A stretch of 64,000 nt of DNA from Microvirga puerhi (GCF_020089865.1 NZ_JAIRBM010000002.1:366244-430243), one strand, 5' to 3'. Counted from the stretch's first letter, positions 25,729 through 35,663 are shown. Notes: a model not told the origin generated them from the letters alone. Numbers and translations are program-made.

Positions 25729-27756
25729 ATGATTACATTGACTTTCCCCGATGGCGCTCAGCGGCAATACGCACCCGGAACGACCGGGCGCGAAATCGTC
25801 GAAGGCATTGCCAAATCTCTTGCAAAGCGCACGGTTGCCATGGCTCTCGACGGCACCGTCGTCGACCTCGCCGATCCGATCACCCGTAGTGCCAAGATCG
25901 AATTCCTCAATCGCGAGGATCCGCGCGCACTGGAGCTGATCCGGCACGATTGCGCGCACGTGCTGGCCGAGGCGGTGCAGGAGCTTTTCCCCGGTACGCA
26001 GGTGACCATCGGCCCGGTGATCGAGAACGGGTTTTATTACGATTTTGCCCGTAACGAGCCCTTCACGCCCGAGGACTTCGCCGCGATCGAAGCGAAGATG
26101 CGCGAGATCATTGCTCGGGACAAACCCTTCACCAAGGAGGTCTGGAGCCGCGACAAGGCCAAGAAGGTCTTCGCCGACAAGGGCGAGAGCTACAAGGTCG
26201 AGCTTGTCGATGCCATCCCCGAAGGGCAGGACCTGAAGATCTACTACCAGGGCGACTGGTTCGATCTCTGCCGTGGTCCGCACATGACTTCGACAGGCAA
26301 GATCGGCAATGCCTTCAAACTCATGAAGGTGGCGGGCGCTTATTGGCGCGGCGATTCCAACAACGCCATGCTGACACGCCTCTACGGCACAGCCTGGGCG
26401 TCGCAGGAGGATCTCGATTCGTACCTGAAGCAGCTCGAGGAAGCAGAGAAGCGCGATCATCGCCGCCTCGGCCGCGAGATGGACCTGTTCCATTTCCAGG
26501 AGGAGGGCCCCGGCGTCGTCTTCTGGCATTCCAAGGGCTGGACCCTGTTCCAGGAGCTGATCTCCTACATGCGCCGGCGCCTCAAGGCCGACTACCAGGA
26601 GGTCAATGCACCGCAGGTTCTCGACTCGTCGCTCTGGGAGACCTCGGGACACTGGGGCTGGTATCGCGAGAACATGTTCGGCGTGCAGTCCGCGGGCGAG
26701 GAGACCGACGACAAGCGCCTGTTCGCTCTCAAGCCCATGAACTGCCCCGGCCACGTGCAGATCTTCAAGCATGGCTTGAAGTCGTATCGCGACCTGCCGT
26801 TGCGCTTGGCTGAGTTTGGCGCCGTGCACCGCTACGAGCCTTCCGGCGCGTTGCACGGGCTGATGCGCGTACGCGGCTTCACGCAGGACGACGCGCATAT
26901 CTTCTGCACCGAGGACCAGATGGCCGCGGAGTGCTTGAAGATCAACGATCTGATCCTCTCCACCTATGCCGATTTCGGCTTCGAGGAGATCGTCGTGAAG
27001 CTGTCCACCCGGCCCGAGAAGCGGGTCGGCTCGGACGAGCTGTGGGACCATGCCGAAGAGGTCATGACCCGCGTGCTCAAGCAGATCGAGGAGCAGTCCG
27101 GCGGGCGCATCAAGACCAGCATCAACCCGGGCGAGGGCGCCTTCTACGGGCCGAAGTTCGAATATGTCCTGCGCGATGCCATCGGCCGCGACTGGCAATG
27201 CGGAACCACGCAGGTCGACTTCAACCTGCCGGAGCGGTTCGGAGCCTTCTTTGTGGACCAGGACGGGCAGAAGAAGACGCCGGTCATGGTTCACCGGGCG
27301 ATCTGCGGCTCCATGGAGCGCTTCGCCGGCATCCTGATCGAGCACTTCGCCGGGCATTTTCCGCTCTGGCTCGCGCCCATCCAGGTCGTAGTCGCCACCA
27401 TCACGTCCGACGGCGATGATTACGCAAGAGAAGTCATCCGCGCGGCAGAGAGGGCCGGTCTTCGGGTCGAGGCCGACCTGCGCAACGAGAAGATCACCTA
27501 CAAGGTGCGCGAGCATTCGCTCGCCAAGGTTCCGGTGCTTCTCGTGGTCGGCAAGAAGGAAGCCGCCGAGCGGACGGTTTCAATCCGTCGTCTCGGCAGT
27601 TCCGACCAGAAGTCCATGACGCTCGACGAGGCCCTCAAGGCCCTCGCCGACGAAGCGGTCACGCCGGATCGGAAGCGGGAGGCCAAGGCCCTCGCCGAGC
27701 CGGACGAGCATTTGACCCTCGACGGCCACCACGTGGTCGCACGGACGATCGCGTGA
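25729..27756 (+). CDS. thrS: Threonyl-tRNA synthetase
   Basis: The enzyme charges tRNA-Thr. The 675-residue product has an N-terminal TGS domain, an editing domain with HDCAHV and CRGPH metal-site motifs, then the catalytic core. The zinc ligands are visible: Cys in [11 protein letters not shown], His in [12 protein letters not shown] and His in VMVHRAICG. The anticodon-binding domain covers the last 110 residues ([11 protein letters not shown]). A short C-terminal extension ends [12 protein letters not shown] at 25729 follows AAGGAG five bases away; upstream TTG and GTG codons lack this. Confidence 0.97.
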   Translation: MITLTFPDGAQRQYAPGTTGREIVEGIAKSLAKRTVAMALDGTVVDLADPITRSAKIEFLNREDPRALELIRHDCAHVLAEAVQELFPGTQVTIGPVIENGFYYDFARNEPFTPEDFAAIEAKMREIIARDKPFTKEVWSRDKAKKVFADKGESYKVELVDAIPEGQDLKIYYQGDWFDLCRGPHMTSTGKIGNAFKLMKVAGAYWRGDSNNAMLTRLYGTAWASQEDLDSYLKQLEEAEKRDHRRLGREMDLFHFQEEGPGVVFWHSKGWTLFQELISYMRRRLKADYQEVNAPQVLDSSLWETSGHWGWYRENMFGVQSAGEETDDKRLFALKPMNCPGHVQIFKHGLKSYRDLPLRLAEFGAVHRYEPSGALHGLMRVRGFTQDDAHIFCTEDQMAAECLKINDLILSTYADFGFEEIVVKLSTRPEKRVGSDELWDHAEEVMTRVLKQIEEQSGGRIKTSINPGEGAFYGPKFEYVLRDAIGRDWQCGTTQVDFNLPERFGAFFVDQDGQKKTPVMVHRAICGSMERFAGILIEHFAGHFPLWLAPIQVVVATITSDGDDYAREVIRAAERAGLRVEADLRNEKITYKVREHSLAKVPVLLVVGKKEAAERTVSIRRLGSSDQKSMTLDEALKALADEAVTPDRKREAKALAEPDEHLTLDGHHVVARTIA

Positions 27757-27767
27757 TCTGAGCGACT

Positions 27768-27795
27768 GCCCTCGTCCCCATTTGGGGACGAGGGC
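27768..27795 (+). terminator. Perfect 12-base-pair hairpin after thrS
   Basis: Stem gccctcgtcccc / ggggacgagggc with loop attt starts 12 bases after the stop. There is no T-run, so it may protect the mRNA 3' end rather than terminate by itself. Confidence 0.5.
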
Positions 27796-27805
27796 GCAAT
27801 GCCGC

Positions 27806-27887
27806 GTCATTCCGGATTGCCGTTGCCCCTTGTCCGCTGGCGTCAGCGGCTATGGGGTCCGCGTCCGAAGGCGCGTCCCGGAATGAC
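27806..27887. repeat. REP-like palindromic element, second copy
   Basis: The element is bounded by gtcattccgg (27806-27815) and its complement ccggaatgac (27878-27887). Its right arm resembles that of the 1385-1533 element (gtccgc followed by ggcg and cccggaatgac). It lies between the convergent thrS and CBS-BON genes. Confidence 0.65.
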
Positions 27888-27924
27888 AGTAAGATCCTCG
27901 CCACTCGGGCGGGGTGAGCCCTCG

Positions 27925-29265
27925 CTAACCGGTCTGCCGCTGGCGTCCCGTCGTGCGGCCGCCGGAGGGCGAGCCCGCAGCAATGCCGGATGTCCCGCTG
28001 CCGGGATTGCCCGTCGCAACGCCGGAATCGCCGACTTCCGTCCCCGTGGCATGACCGGGCTGGTGCTGACCGATCCGGAGGTTGTTCTGCACATGAGCCG
28101 CCCCTGACACGGACTCAGCCAGATCCTCTGCCCGCCGCTTCTCGTTGCGGTCGCGCACCGTGCCGTTCAACGTCACTTCCCGATTGCTCACGATCACCTC
28201 GATCTCGGATGCGTCGAGGCGGGCATCGTCCGTCAAGCGCTCGTGGATATCCTCGCGGATGCGATCGTCAGAACGCTGATAGTTGCGGGGACCCTTGCCT
28301 CTGTGCTCGCCGCGCCGGACTTCTCCACGACTCGCCGTGGCGTCGTTCTCGAAGCGGGTATTGCCGGGGCCGCTGCCGTAGTTGCTATGATCGCGGCGCT
28401 CCGTGACGAGGCTCCAGGTCCTCTCCCGGTCCTGCATGAGGCGCTCGTCGTCGCGGCTGTCGTCGCCGGGATGCTCCCACCATCCGGTCGCCGTCGCCGT
28501 GCCGAACCGACGCGGCCGGTAGCCGCCTCCGCCACGGCCGGCATCGTAGGCGCCGTATTCCTCGCCATAGTTGCGATAGCCCTCGCCGCCGAAGCCACCA
28601 TGCATCTTCGGATTGCGCTCGCGGGTTCCGAAGGGCGGTCCTCCGATGCCGAAGGCGGCCCGCTCGTCGTCCTGCCTGCGGAAGTGGAAGTGTCCAGGTT
28701 GTGGCTCGCGCCAACCTGAAACGGGACGCCGACGACGGCGCGCTTCGTTCTCGTCGTCGCTCCGTGCGCGGCGGGTGAGTTCCCTCCGCTCGTCGTCAGT
28801 CAAGCGCTCCCGCCGCGGGCGCTCCTGACCACCGGCGATGGAGCGGTCGGGCTCCGATGGAGTCGAGATCCGGTGCAATGCCCTGGATGCTTGATCTTCG
28901 ACATCGGTCGCCAGATCGCCCAGCGCGACGATCCCGACGAGATGCTTCGCGTGATCGATCACGGGAAGGCGCCTGATCTGATGATCGCTCATGAGTTCGA
29001 CGATGTGGTCCACATCGTCATCATCGAAGCACCACCAGACATTGTCGGACATCACATCGCGTACGAGGGCATTCTCAGGCGCAAGGCCGGCGGCTGTCGC
29101 ACGGACCGTGATGTCGCGATCGGTGATGATGCCCTTCAACCGGCGTCCATCGCAGACCGGAAGCGACCCGACATTCATTTCGTCCATCAGGCGAGCGGCG
29201 TCGCGAATCGTCCGGTCCGGCGCGATGACGCGCACGTTACGGGTCATGACGTCTGAAATCTTCAT
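27925..29265 (-). CDS. CBS-pair and BON domain fusion protein with long disordered linker
   Basis: The 446-residue product starts with two CBS motifs (MKISDVMTRNVRVI, LKGIITDRDITVRA, VRDVMSDNVWW, IRRLPVIDHAKHLVG) in residues 1-125. A linker of about 200 residues follows, rich in Arg, Gly, Asp and Tyr and probably unfolded. A BON domain then appears (IREDIHERLTDDARLD, EIEVIVSNREVTLNGTV) near 345-410, and the tail is Gly/Ser/Thr-rich. CBS-BON proteins are known, but BON domains usually bind membranes in secreted proteins and no signal peptide is seen here. GGGAGC precedes the ATG. Confidence 0.85.
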   Translation of the reverse strand: MKISDVMTRNVRVIAPDRTIRDAARLMDEMNVGSLPVCDGRRLKGIITDRDITVRATAAGLAPENALVRDVMSDNVWWCFDDDDVDHIVELMSDHQIRRLPVIDHAKHLVGIVALGDLATDVEDQASRALHRISTPSEPDRSIAGGQERPRRERLTDDERRELTRRARSDDENEARRRRRPVSGWREPQPGHFHFRRQDDERAAFGIGGPPFGTRERNPKMHGGFGGEGYRNYGEEYGAYDAGRGGGGYRPRRFGTATATGWWEHPGDDSRDDERLMQDRERTWSLVTERRDHSNYGSGPGNTRFENDATASRGEVRRGEHRGKGPRNYQRSDDRIREDIHERLTDDARLDASEIEVIVSNREVTLNGTVRDRNEKRRAEDLAESVSGAAHVQNNLRIGQHQPGHATGTEVGDSGVATGNPGSGTSGIAAGSPSGGRTTGRQRQTG

Positions 29266-29376
29266 GAGCTTGCTCCCGATTGAGGCCGCCCATGAAGGCT
29301 GAAAAGAAAAGAAGCCCCGGCGGCCGTGCATTCGTGCCCGGTCAATGCCGCGGGGGCTCGAAAGGTTCAGCTGTTC

Positions 29377-30273
29377 TTATGGCTTGGCGACGATCTCGAC
29401 GTCCCGGTCGAGGCCGCTCTCGACCTTGAAGTCGCGCGTATGAACCTTGCCGTCATGGCGAGCGATGAGCACGTAGTCGCCCTCCGCCAGCGTTACGGAA
29501 GGGAAGGCGCCGATCGCCTCGCGGATCACGTCGCCGCCGGGCGTCAGCACGCTGAAGGCCGTGCCTGCGAAGGCCTCGCCACCTTCCGCACCAACGAGCT
29601 TGAGCGTGACGGTGGCGGCCCGGTGATTGAGCGTCGCCTCCGTGACCTTCCCGGTCTCGACCTTCAGATCGGAGCGCATGATCGCGTTTGCGTCGCCATA
29701 GGTGGAGACCACATGATATGTCCCCTCTGGAAGGCGGATGACCTCGTCGGCACGGGCATTGGCGATGACGAGGCGGCCTTCCGAGTTGGATCCGATCGGC
29801 ACGTACACCGAAAAGGTCAGCTTGCCGGCAGGGATCGTCGCATCGCCGACTGCGCCCTTCAGCTTGAGGGCGCCGGCACTGATGACAAGGCGGTCCGACA
29901 CGCTGCCGGACTGGATCGTGAACCGCTTCGAAGCCCCGGCAAATCCGTACGCGACATGGACGATGTAGTTGCCAGGGGTGAGCGTGAAGCTCGGCGTCGG
30001 GCTCGTCGAGCGTGCGATGATCGTGGGCTGCGTCGTATCGCCCTTGTCTTCGTAGACGCGCCAGACGAGACCTGAACGGATCGGCTGATTGTCCGGAAAA
30101 ACGGCGGTCGGCGCGAGAAGAACCTGGCCAAGCGTGACCGGTGGCGGCTTCTGCGACAGCGAGGGCACGGCCGGAGTGGTCTGTGCCTCGGCGGTTCCTG
30201 CCAGCATGGCCGTCACGAGAAAAATGAGAGGCAGGCGCAATGTCACGTCAAAATTCATCCACGAGAACCGCAT
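29377..30273 (-). CDS. Secreted beta-rich protein of unknown function
   Basis: The 298-residue product has a signal peptide (LPLIFLVTAMLAGTAEAQ) and then repeated beta-sandwich-like units with patterns such as TPGNYIVHVAYGF, PEGTYHVVSTYG and AEGDYVLIARHDGK. These look like PEGA or carboxypeptidase-regulatory-type repeats. It begins immediately after the stop of the YfhO-like gene (TGA then ATG), so the two are co-transcribed and probably work together at the envelope. Start could instead be ATG at 30258. Confidence 0.6.
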   Translation of the reverse strand: MRFSWMNFDVTLRLPLIFLVTAMLAGTAEAQTTPAVPSLSQKPPPVTLGQVLLAPTAVFPDNQPIRSGLVWRVYEDKGDTTQPTIIARSTSPTPSFTLTPGNYIVHVAYGFAGASKRFTIQSGSVSDRLVISAGALKLKGAVGDATIPAGKLTFSVYVPIGSNSEGRLVIANARADEVIRLPEGTYHVVSTYGDANAIMRSDLKVETGKVTEATLNHRAATVTLKLVGAEGGEAFAGTAFSVLTPGGDVIREAIGAFPSVTLAEGDYVLIARHDGKVHTRDFKVESGLDRDVEIVAKP

Positions 30274-32727
30274 TCACCGGATGCGTGGGACTTCAGCAGT
30301 CCGGATCGGCTCCACCTTCTTGCTCTTTACGAGGTCAGTGGCCGCCGCAACCAGATTTTCATAGGAAATGGGGCGAAAATTGAACTCGATCCGGTGCTGC
30401 CCCGCCGGAATCTCAACGCCCCGGAACAGCAGATTGGCCCGGAGCAACGGTTTGCGCTCACCATCCACCGTCACTTCCCAGCCCGGATAATAGACATCAT
30501 GGAGAACGAGGACGCCAGCTTCTTCGGTCTCGACGTCGACGCTCACGGAGTTGCGCTGATAGTTGACGATCTTCACATGGTCCTGGAGGTCCTTGGGGCT
30601 CGCGCCCTCGGCCGAGGATGCGTAGCGCTCCTTGAGAAGCGGCATGCTGGCGTCGTCGATGAGAGCCTCGCTCTGGCGGTTGAATTCGGGCAGCTCATCC
30701 TGGTCGAGGGCGCTTTCTGAATCCACCGGGCTGACCTCGTGGGCCACGTAGACACGCGGGCTCGCGCCATTCAGGCGATAGATCCACATCCGGCCGGTGC
30801 CATAGACGACCTCGGCTCCCGTGAGGCGCGGGAAGTGACGCGGCATCCGCTCGATGGGACGGTCGAGGACGAGATATTCGAGACCCAGAAGTCCCGCCAG
30901 GCGACATTTGTAGCCGCGGAATGTCGCTGGAAATGTCCGCAGGTTGGGATCCTCGGCATTTTCTCCCGGGCCGACCGCCCGCTCGTAGTCGGCGAGCCGG
31001 AGCGGGTTATAGCCGATAATGTCTTCGAGCTGCAGGACCATCGAGGCGTTCTGCCACGGGCCGCCGAGACCCAGGATCTCGACCCTGGGGTAATCGCCTT
31101 CGGCGTGACGGTCGGCCAGTTCGCGCTTGAGGATCTGGAGTCCCTGGAGCTGCTCAGGCGGGAGCTGACGAAACACGGCGTAGCGCTCCGCAGGCTCCGC
31201 ATTGAGCGGCGAGGCGGCATGCCGCAGCACGAGCTCGCCGCCCGTGAAGGCGATGAGCACCGCCGCGGAAATCTCGCGCCAACGCGGTGTGAGGCTTGCC
31301 TTCGACAGTGCCGCGATCAGGAGCGCGGCCGCTACGAGCCCGAGTCCGATCTCGCGCATGGCCGAGGCGCCCTGTCCGGCGCGCAGGGAGAACGCCATGG
31401 CGCTGGCAACAGCCGCGATCACGAGAGCGAGCGCCAGCATCGGCAAGAAGAGATGGAGCTTTCCAAGCGCCTTGGCTGTCCATTTAGGGAGCCCGTCCAC
31501 GACGTAGCGATGGATCAGGTAGCCGGCTGCGAAGGCCAGCATGATGTTGATGAGGAAGGTTGCGTCCGCCGGGCGGCGATAGAGGTCGACGCCGGGCATG
31601 TGATCGAAGATCATTTCGAAGCCTGGCGTATAGCGGCCCAGCGCATAGAGCAGGGCCAACAGGCCGACCACCAGGAAGAAACGAAACTCCCGCGCCAGCA
31701 GCCGTCCTCCGGCAACGCCATGCCAGAGAAGGAAGAGAGCCGGAATCGTGCCGACGAAAAGGTAATTGGTGGCCCGGTCCGTCCACGTGCCTTCGGACAG
31801 GCTGTGCCAGTCCGGGCCCCAGTAATCGTAGGTCCAGCGAAGAGAGCCGAAGACGTTGCCGAACAGGATCGTCGCCAGGCTTTCCGGTGGCAGCGAGCCC
31901 ATGGCAGCGACGCCGAACCCGAAGGAGGGCCGGGTCGACGTGGCCAGGAACTGCATCGTGAGGACCACGGGGACCGCCAGGAGCGCGCCTCCGATGACCC
32001 CCATCGTCAGCAGAATGCCGAGGCGTGAACGAAAATAGGCGAGGGGTTGCACCGCCGTGGCGATGCGATAGCCCGCGGCGGCGATCAAGGTCAGGTCGCA
32101 CAGGAAGGCCACCTGATCCCGCCCGATGGTCATCAGGACAGCGATCACCGCGAACAGGGCGCCAAATCGGTATGAGCGGCGATCCAGAGCCTCTTCCAGC
32201 AGGAGAAGGGCAAGCGGGAACCAGCCATAGCTGAGGATGATGCCGGTATGCTGCAGGCGGGCGCTCGCCGAGCCGCCAAGGATGAAGATGATCGCTGCGA
32301 CCACCGCGCCGGCAGGATGCCAGCCGCGTCTGCGGAAAAGAGGGACGAAGGCGAGGGCGCCCGGCAGGAAATGGGCGAAGATAACCAGATCGAACACCTG
32401 CATGGACGGCTCCGGGAAGAGCCAGCCGAAGAACAGCATGGTCGGCGTGAACAGTAGCGATTGCGGGTCTGCCGCAGAAGGATGTCCCCCGAAATGGTAG
32501 GGATTCCAGAACGGCATCTCGCCATGAGCCAGGGCTGCGCCGAGATAACGCAGGGTGGGGTAGAACTGATTCTTGGAATCCCAGGGAACGACTGTGCCCG
32601 TTAGTGGCCAGACGAGGGCCGCGAGGGCCCAGAAAGCCAGGATGAGGGACAAGGCCACAAGGGTGGGCCGCGTCGTCCAGATCCCGGGTGCGGATGTCTC
32701 GCCCGATGCAGGTGCTGATGTGCTCAT
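30274..32727 (-). CDS. YfhO-like large polytopic membrane protein
   Basis: The 817-residue protein has about 12 membrane helices in its first 480 residues and a C-terminal domain of about 330 residues. The first loop contains WDSKNQFYPTLRYLG and MPFWNPYHFGGHPSAADPQS, typical of YfhO/GT-C-like proteins. The final domain has VLVLHDVYYPGWEVTVDGE, a beta-rich segment seen in this family. YfhO proteins are linked to surface polysaccharide or lipoteichoic-acid glycosylation in other bacteria; the role here is inference. ATG at 32727 was used over an upstream start at 32793. Confidence 0.8.
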   Translation of the reverse strand: MSTSAPASGETSAPGIWTTRPTLVALSLILAFWALAALVWPLTGTVVPWDSKNQFYPTLRYLGAALAHGEMPFWNPYHFGGHPSAADPQSLLFTPTMLFFGWLFPEPSMQVFDLVIFAHFLPGALAFVPLFRRRGWHPAGAVVAAIIFILGGSASARLQHTGIILSYGWFPLALLLLEEALDRRSYRFGALFAVIAVLMTIGRDQVAFLCDLTLIAAAGYRIATAVQPLAYFRSRLGILLTMGVIGGALLAVPVVLTMQFLATSTRPSFGFGVAAMGSLPPESLATILFGNVFGSLRWTYDYWGPDWHSLSEGTWTDRATNYLFVGTIPALFLLWHGVAGGRLLAREFRFFLVVGLLALLYALGRYTPGFEMIFDHMPGVDLYRRPADATFLINIMLAFAAGYLIHRYVVDGLPKWTAKALGKLHLFLPMLALALVIAAVASAMAFSLRAGQGASAMREIGLGLVAAALLIAALSKASLTPRWREISAAVLIAFTGGELVLRHAASPLNAEPAERYAVFRQLPPEQLQGLQILKRELADRHAEGDYPRVEILGLGGPWQNASMVLQLEDIIGYNPLRLADYERAVGPGENAEDPNLRTFPATFRGYKCRLAGLLGLEYLVLDRPIERMPRHFPRLTGAEVVYGTGRMWIYRLNGASPRVYVAHEVSPVDSESALDQDELPEFNRQSEALIDDASMPLLKERYASSAEGASPKDLQDHVKIVNYQRNSVSVDVETEEAGVLVLHDVYYPGWEVTVDGERKPLLRANLLFRGVEIPAGQHRIEFNFRPISYENLVAAATDLVKSKKVEPIRTAEVPRIR

Positions 32728-33045
32728 TGTTTTTGAAACGACACTCCGGGCCAACTCCCAGAACCGACCTAGACGATAAAATCCGGGACGCACGAGACGC
32801 GCAGCTCTGCCGTTGCCGACAGGCTATCGATCCTCGCCATGCCCAGGAAACCTGCTTGGCGTGTCGCCGTACTCCCCCTATACATCCGCTGCGGTTTGTT
32901 TTCTGCAACGGCCCCTGATCGCCCACGCTTCCTCAAGCGCAACAAGAGGGCGAGACCATGGCAGGCTTGTCATTGCCGGGGATCTCGCTGCCCTTGGGAC
33001 ATCAAAAGTTATTGTCTCATATAATCTACGCCGGATGAAGGTCCT
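32728..33045. other. Divergent intergenic region, no gene seen
   Basis: These 318 bases separate the YfhO-like and nitroreductase genes and should contain both promoters. I could identify no clear promoter, repeat or RNA gene; short frames across it lack family character. Confidence 0.5.
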
Positions 33046-33609
33046 ATGAACGAAAGCCTTGCCCGCCTTCAGCAACGTCGCTCGGTTCCTGCCCGCTGGC
33101 TCGCCGCGCCCGGGCCGAGTCCGGCGGAGATCGACACTCTTTTAACCGTGGCGGCCCGGGTGCCCGACCATGGCAAGCTCATTCCCTGGCGCTTCATCAT
33201 GATCGAAGGGGAGGGCAGGCATCGGTTGGGCGACGCCCTGGCGAGGGCCTTCAAGGCCGATCAGCCGGATGCCGACGCGGAGAAAGTGGATGCCGAGCGG
33301 GGTCGGTTCACCCATGCGCCGCTCGTGGTCGCCGTCGTGTCGAGGGTGACGCCGCACGTGAAGATCCCGGACTGGGAGCAGATCTTGTCCGCGGGCGCCG
33401 TGTGCATGAACCTCCTGAATGCCGCGACCGCCATGGGCTATGGCGCCGTCTGGCTGACGGGCTGGGCCGCCTTCGACCGGCGCGTGCTCGATGCTCTCGG
33501 CCTTTCGCCCGAGGAGCGGATCGCCGGCTTCATCCATATCGGCACGGCGACCGAAAACCCCACCGATCGTGCCCGCCCCGAGCTCGCCGACATCGTCACG
33601 CGCTTCTGA
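33046..33609 (+). CDS. Nitroreductase family flavoprotein (YdjA-like)
   Basis: The 187-residue protein has the FMN-binding nitroreductase start LQQRRSVPARWLAAPGPS, then AARVPDHGKLIPWRF and a later SAGAVCMNLLNAATAMGYGAVWLTGW. Short length and the PDHGKL turn match the YdjA subgroup, which lacks part of the usual dimer region. It reduces nitro compounds or quinones with NAD(P)H. The next gene begins seven bases after its stop, so the two are an operon. Confidence 0.87.
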   Translation: MNESLARLQQRRSVPARWLAAPGPSPAEIDTLLTVAARVPDHGKLIPWRFIMIEGEGRHRLGDALARAFKADQPDADAEKVDAERGRFTHAPLVVAVVSRVTPHVKIPDWEQILSAGAVCMNLLNAATAMGYGAVWLTGWAAFDRRVLDALGLSPEERIAGFIHIGTATENPTDRARPELADIVTRF

Positions 33610-33616
33610 GCGATCC

Positions 33617-34228
33617 ATGTTCTACGAGACCGCGATCAAGAACCACGGCCTGCCGCACGATCCGTTCAAGGCCATCGTCACGCCGCGTCCCATCGGTTGG
33701 ATCACCGCCATGAGCGCGAAGGGGGAGGTGAATCTCTCGCCCTATTCGTTCTTCAACGCCATCGGGGAAAACCCGCCCATGGTCGCCTTCTCGTCCAATG
33801 GGCGGAAGGATGCGGTGACCTTCATTGAGGAGACCAAGGAATTCGTCTGCAATTTCGCGAGCTTCGATCTGCGCGAGCAGCTCAATGCCACCTCCGCGTC
33901 TCTGGCGCGCGGTGAGAACGAAATGGTTCATGCGGGGCTGGAGGCTGCACCTTCTCGTCTCGTGAAGCCGCCTCGCGTGGCGCAGGCGCTTGCTGCGTTC
34001 GAGTGCCGATGGGTCCAGACCGTGCCGCTCGCGCCGCTCGAGGGCGGGTCCCCTTCCTACTATCTGGTCATCGGCCAGGTGGTCGGCATCCATATCGACG
34101 ATCGATATATCGTCAACGGCATGGTGGACACGGCCGCGATGAGACCCATCGCCCGGTCCGGCTATCGCGATTACTTCGTCGCGACACCGGACACCAAATT
34201 CACGATGGTTCGCCCAGGCGGCGGTTAG
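33617..34228 (+). CDS. Flavin reductase-like domain protein
   Basis: The 203-residue protein has the flavin-binding split-barrel start VTPRPIGWITAMSAKGEVNL, then SPYSFFNAIGENPPMVAFSS and a KDAVTFIEETKEFVCNF stretch. It probably binds FMN and supplies reduced flavin or acts on a flavin-dependent step. It is directly downstream of the nitroreductase, so a shared flavin or redox function is plausible but unproven. ATG at 33617 leaves a seven-base gap. Confidence 0.85.
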   Translation: MFYETAIKNHGLPHDPFKAIVTPRPIGWITAMSAKGEVNLSPYSFFNAIGENPPMVAFSSNGRKDAVTFIEETKEFVCNFASFDLREQLNATSASLARGENEMVHAGLEAAPSRLVKPPRVAQALAAFECRWVQTVPLAPLEGGSPSYYLVIGQVVGIHIDDRYIVNGMVDTAAMRPIARSGYRDYFVATPDTKFTMVRPGGG

Positions 34229-34234
34229 TCGGGG

Positions 34235-35107
34235 TCAGCTCCGGCCCGCCCTTGCGAGCAGACGCTCTGCCCGCACCAAATGGGGGCGGTCCAGCATCTC
34301 GCCGCCGACGCCGACGACTCCGGTACCAGGATTGTCCCTGAAGGCGGCAATCACGGCCTCGGCCCGTGCGATGGCGTCGGGCGATGGCGTAAATGCACCG
34401 TTGATGATTTCCACCTGTGCGGGATGTATGGCCATCTTGGCGACAAAGCCGTCGCGCCGCGCCTCCCGGCATTCCATGGCCAAACCGTCCATGTCGCGGA
34501 AGTTGGTATAGACCGCATCGATGGCATCTACGCCGGCCGCCGCCGCACCAAGCAGTGTCAGGGAACGCGCAAGACGATAAGGCTCAGTGTAGAGACCGTC
34601 TTCGCCCCGGTTCGCCTCGGCCCCGATATCGGCGGAAAGGTCCTCTCCACCCCAGGCGAGACCCATCAAGCGATGGCTGGCGCCTGCGAAGGTTCCGAGA
34701 GCGAAGACTCCCAGCGCGTTTTCCGTGGCAATGGCTAGGATCCGGGTGCCACCGTCTTCTAGCCCGAACTCCGCCTCGCGTACTGCGAGCTTCGCGCCGA
34801 GATGAGCTGCATCGACGCCGCCCACGGCCTTCGGCAGGACGATTCCGTCGGGTTCTGCCTGCATCACGCCGTCGAGATCCTCCTCAATCAATCCGGTCGT
34901 CAGCCCATTGACCCGGACGTAGAGGCGCGGCCGGCTCGTCTCGCGCTTCGCTTCCGACAGGAAGTCCGACGTCAGGGCGCGTGCGGCGGCCTTGGACTCG
35001 AGGGCGACCGAGTCCTCCAGGTCGATCAGAAGCGCGTCCGCGCCAGAGGTGAGCGCCTTGTCGAGCTTCTTGCGGCTGTCGCCCGGCACGAAGAGGAGGG
35101 AGCGCAT
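34235..35107 (-). CDS. CitE-like CoA ester lyase (HpcH/HpaI superfamily)
   Basis: The 290-residue product has the family start LFVPGDSRKKLDKAL, the LIDLEDSV metal-site strand and LYVRVNGL. The later GTRILAIATENALG and GLAWGGEDLSADIG carry acidic metal ligands. CitE-like proteins split citramalyl-CoA, malyl-CoA or related esters. It lies six bases downstream of a MaoC-type hydratase gene; together they could act on a mesaconyl-CoA or itaconyl-CoA route, but no CoA transferase is adjacent. Confidence 0.87.
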   Translation of the reverse strand: MRSLLFVPGDSRKKLDKALTSGADALLIDLEDSVALESKAAARALTSDFLSEAKRETSRPRLYVRVNGLTTGLIEEDLDGVMQAEPDGIVLPKAVGGVDAAHLGAKLAVREAEFGLEDGGTRILAIATENALGVFALGTFAGASHRLMGLAWGGEDLSADIGAEANRGEDGLYTEPYRLARSLTLLGAAAAGVDAIDAVYTNFRDMDGLAMECREARRDGFVAKMAIHPAQVEIINGAFTPSPDAIARAEAVIAAFRDNPGTGVVGVGGEMLDRPHLVRAERLLARAGRS

Positions 35108-35113
35108 CGGATC

Positions 35114-35608
35114 TCAGACCTCGATTGTCGTGGCGCGCTTGCGCATGAAAGCCTGTCGCCGACACTCGGCCACGAGGGTGCCATCCTGCTTGTAGGCCCG
35201 ATGGATGAATTCGACGATCCCGGCATCGAGGCGCGACCGCGATTCCCGTTTCGCGACGATTTCCGTCGTCACGTTGATCGTGTCGCCCTCGAACAGCGGT
35301 GCCGGGAACTTGACGTCGGTCATGCCGAGATTGGCGATGGTGGTGCCGACAGTGGTGTCGTTCACGGAAATGCCGACCATCAGGCCGAGGGTGAAGAGCG
35401 AATTCATGAGCGGACGGCCCCATTCCGTCTCGGTGGCGCAAAAATGCGCGTCGACATGAAGGGGCTGCGGATTCAACGTCATGTTGGAGAAGAGCATGTT
35501 GTCCATCTGCGTCACCGTTCGGGTGAGGCGGTGATGGATGATGTCGCCGATCGTGAAATCCTCGAAGAAGAGGCCGCCGCGCGGGTGCCTTTGGCTCTCG
35601 TCGATCAT
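35114..35608 (-). CDS. MaoC family hydratase
   Basis: The 164-residue hot-dog-fold protein has FFEDFTIGDIIHHRLTRTV and the active-site region NMTLNPQPLHVDAHFC. This last motif has the conserved His but not the Asp-x-Asn-Pro of standard R-hydratases, so it belongs to an alternative subgroup that includes mesaconyl/itaconyl-CoA hydratase-like proteins. It is the upstream member of a pair with the CoA ester lyase; six bases separate them. Confidence 0.85.
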   Translation of the reverse strand: MIDESQRHPRGGLFFEDFTIGDIIHHRLTRTVTQMDNMLFSNMTLNPQPLHVDAHFCATETEWGRPLMNSLFTLGLMVGISVNDTTVGTTIANLGMTDVKFPAPLFEGDTINVTTEIVAKRESRSRLDAGIVEFIHRAYKQDGTLVAECRRQAFMRKRATTIEV

Positions 35609-35663
35609 GCGTCGATCCTTTTCACTCTTGTTGACCCGCGGATGCTCCCGCCCGCTACTGTCA

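Noticed and set aside
25690..27516. A 608-codon frame opposite thrS
   Set aside because: Bias shadow of an unmistakable thrS gene.
32728..33045. Short plus-strand frames before the nitroreductase gene
   Set aside because: They overlap its start, have weak starts and no family character.
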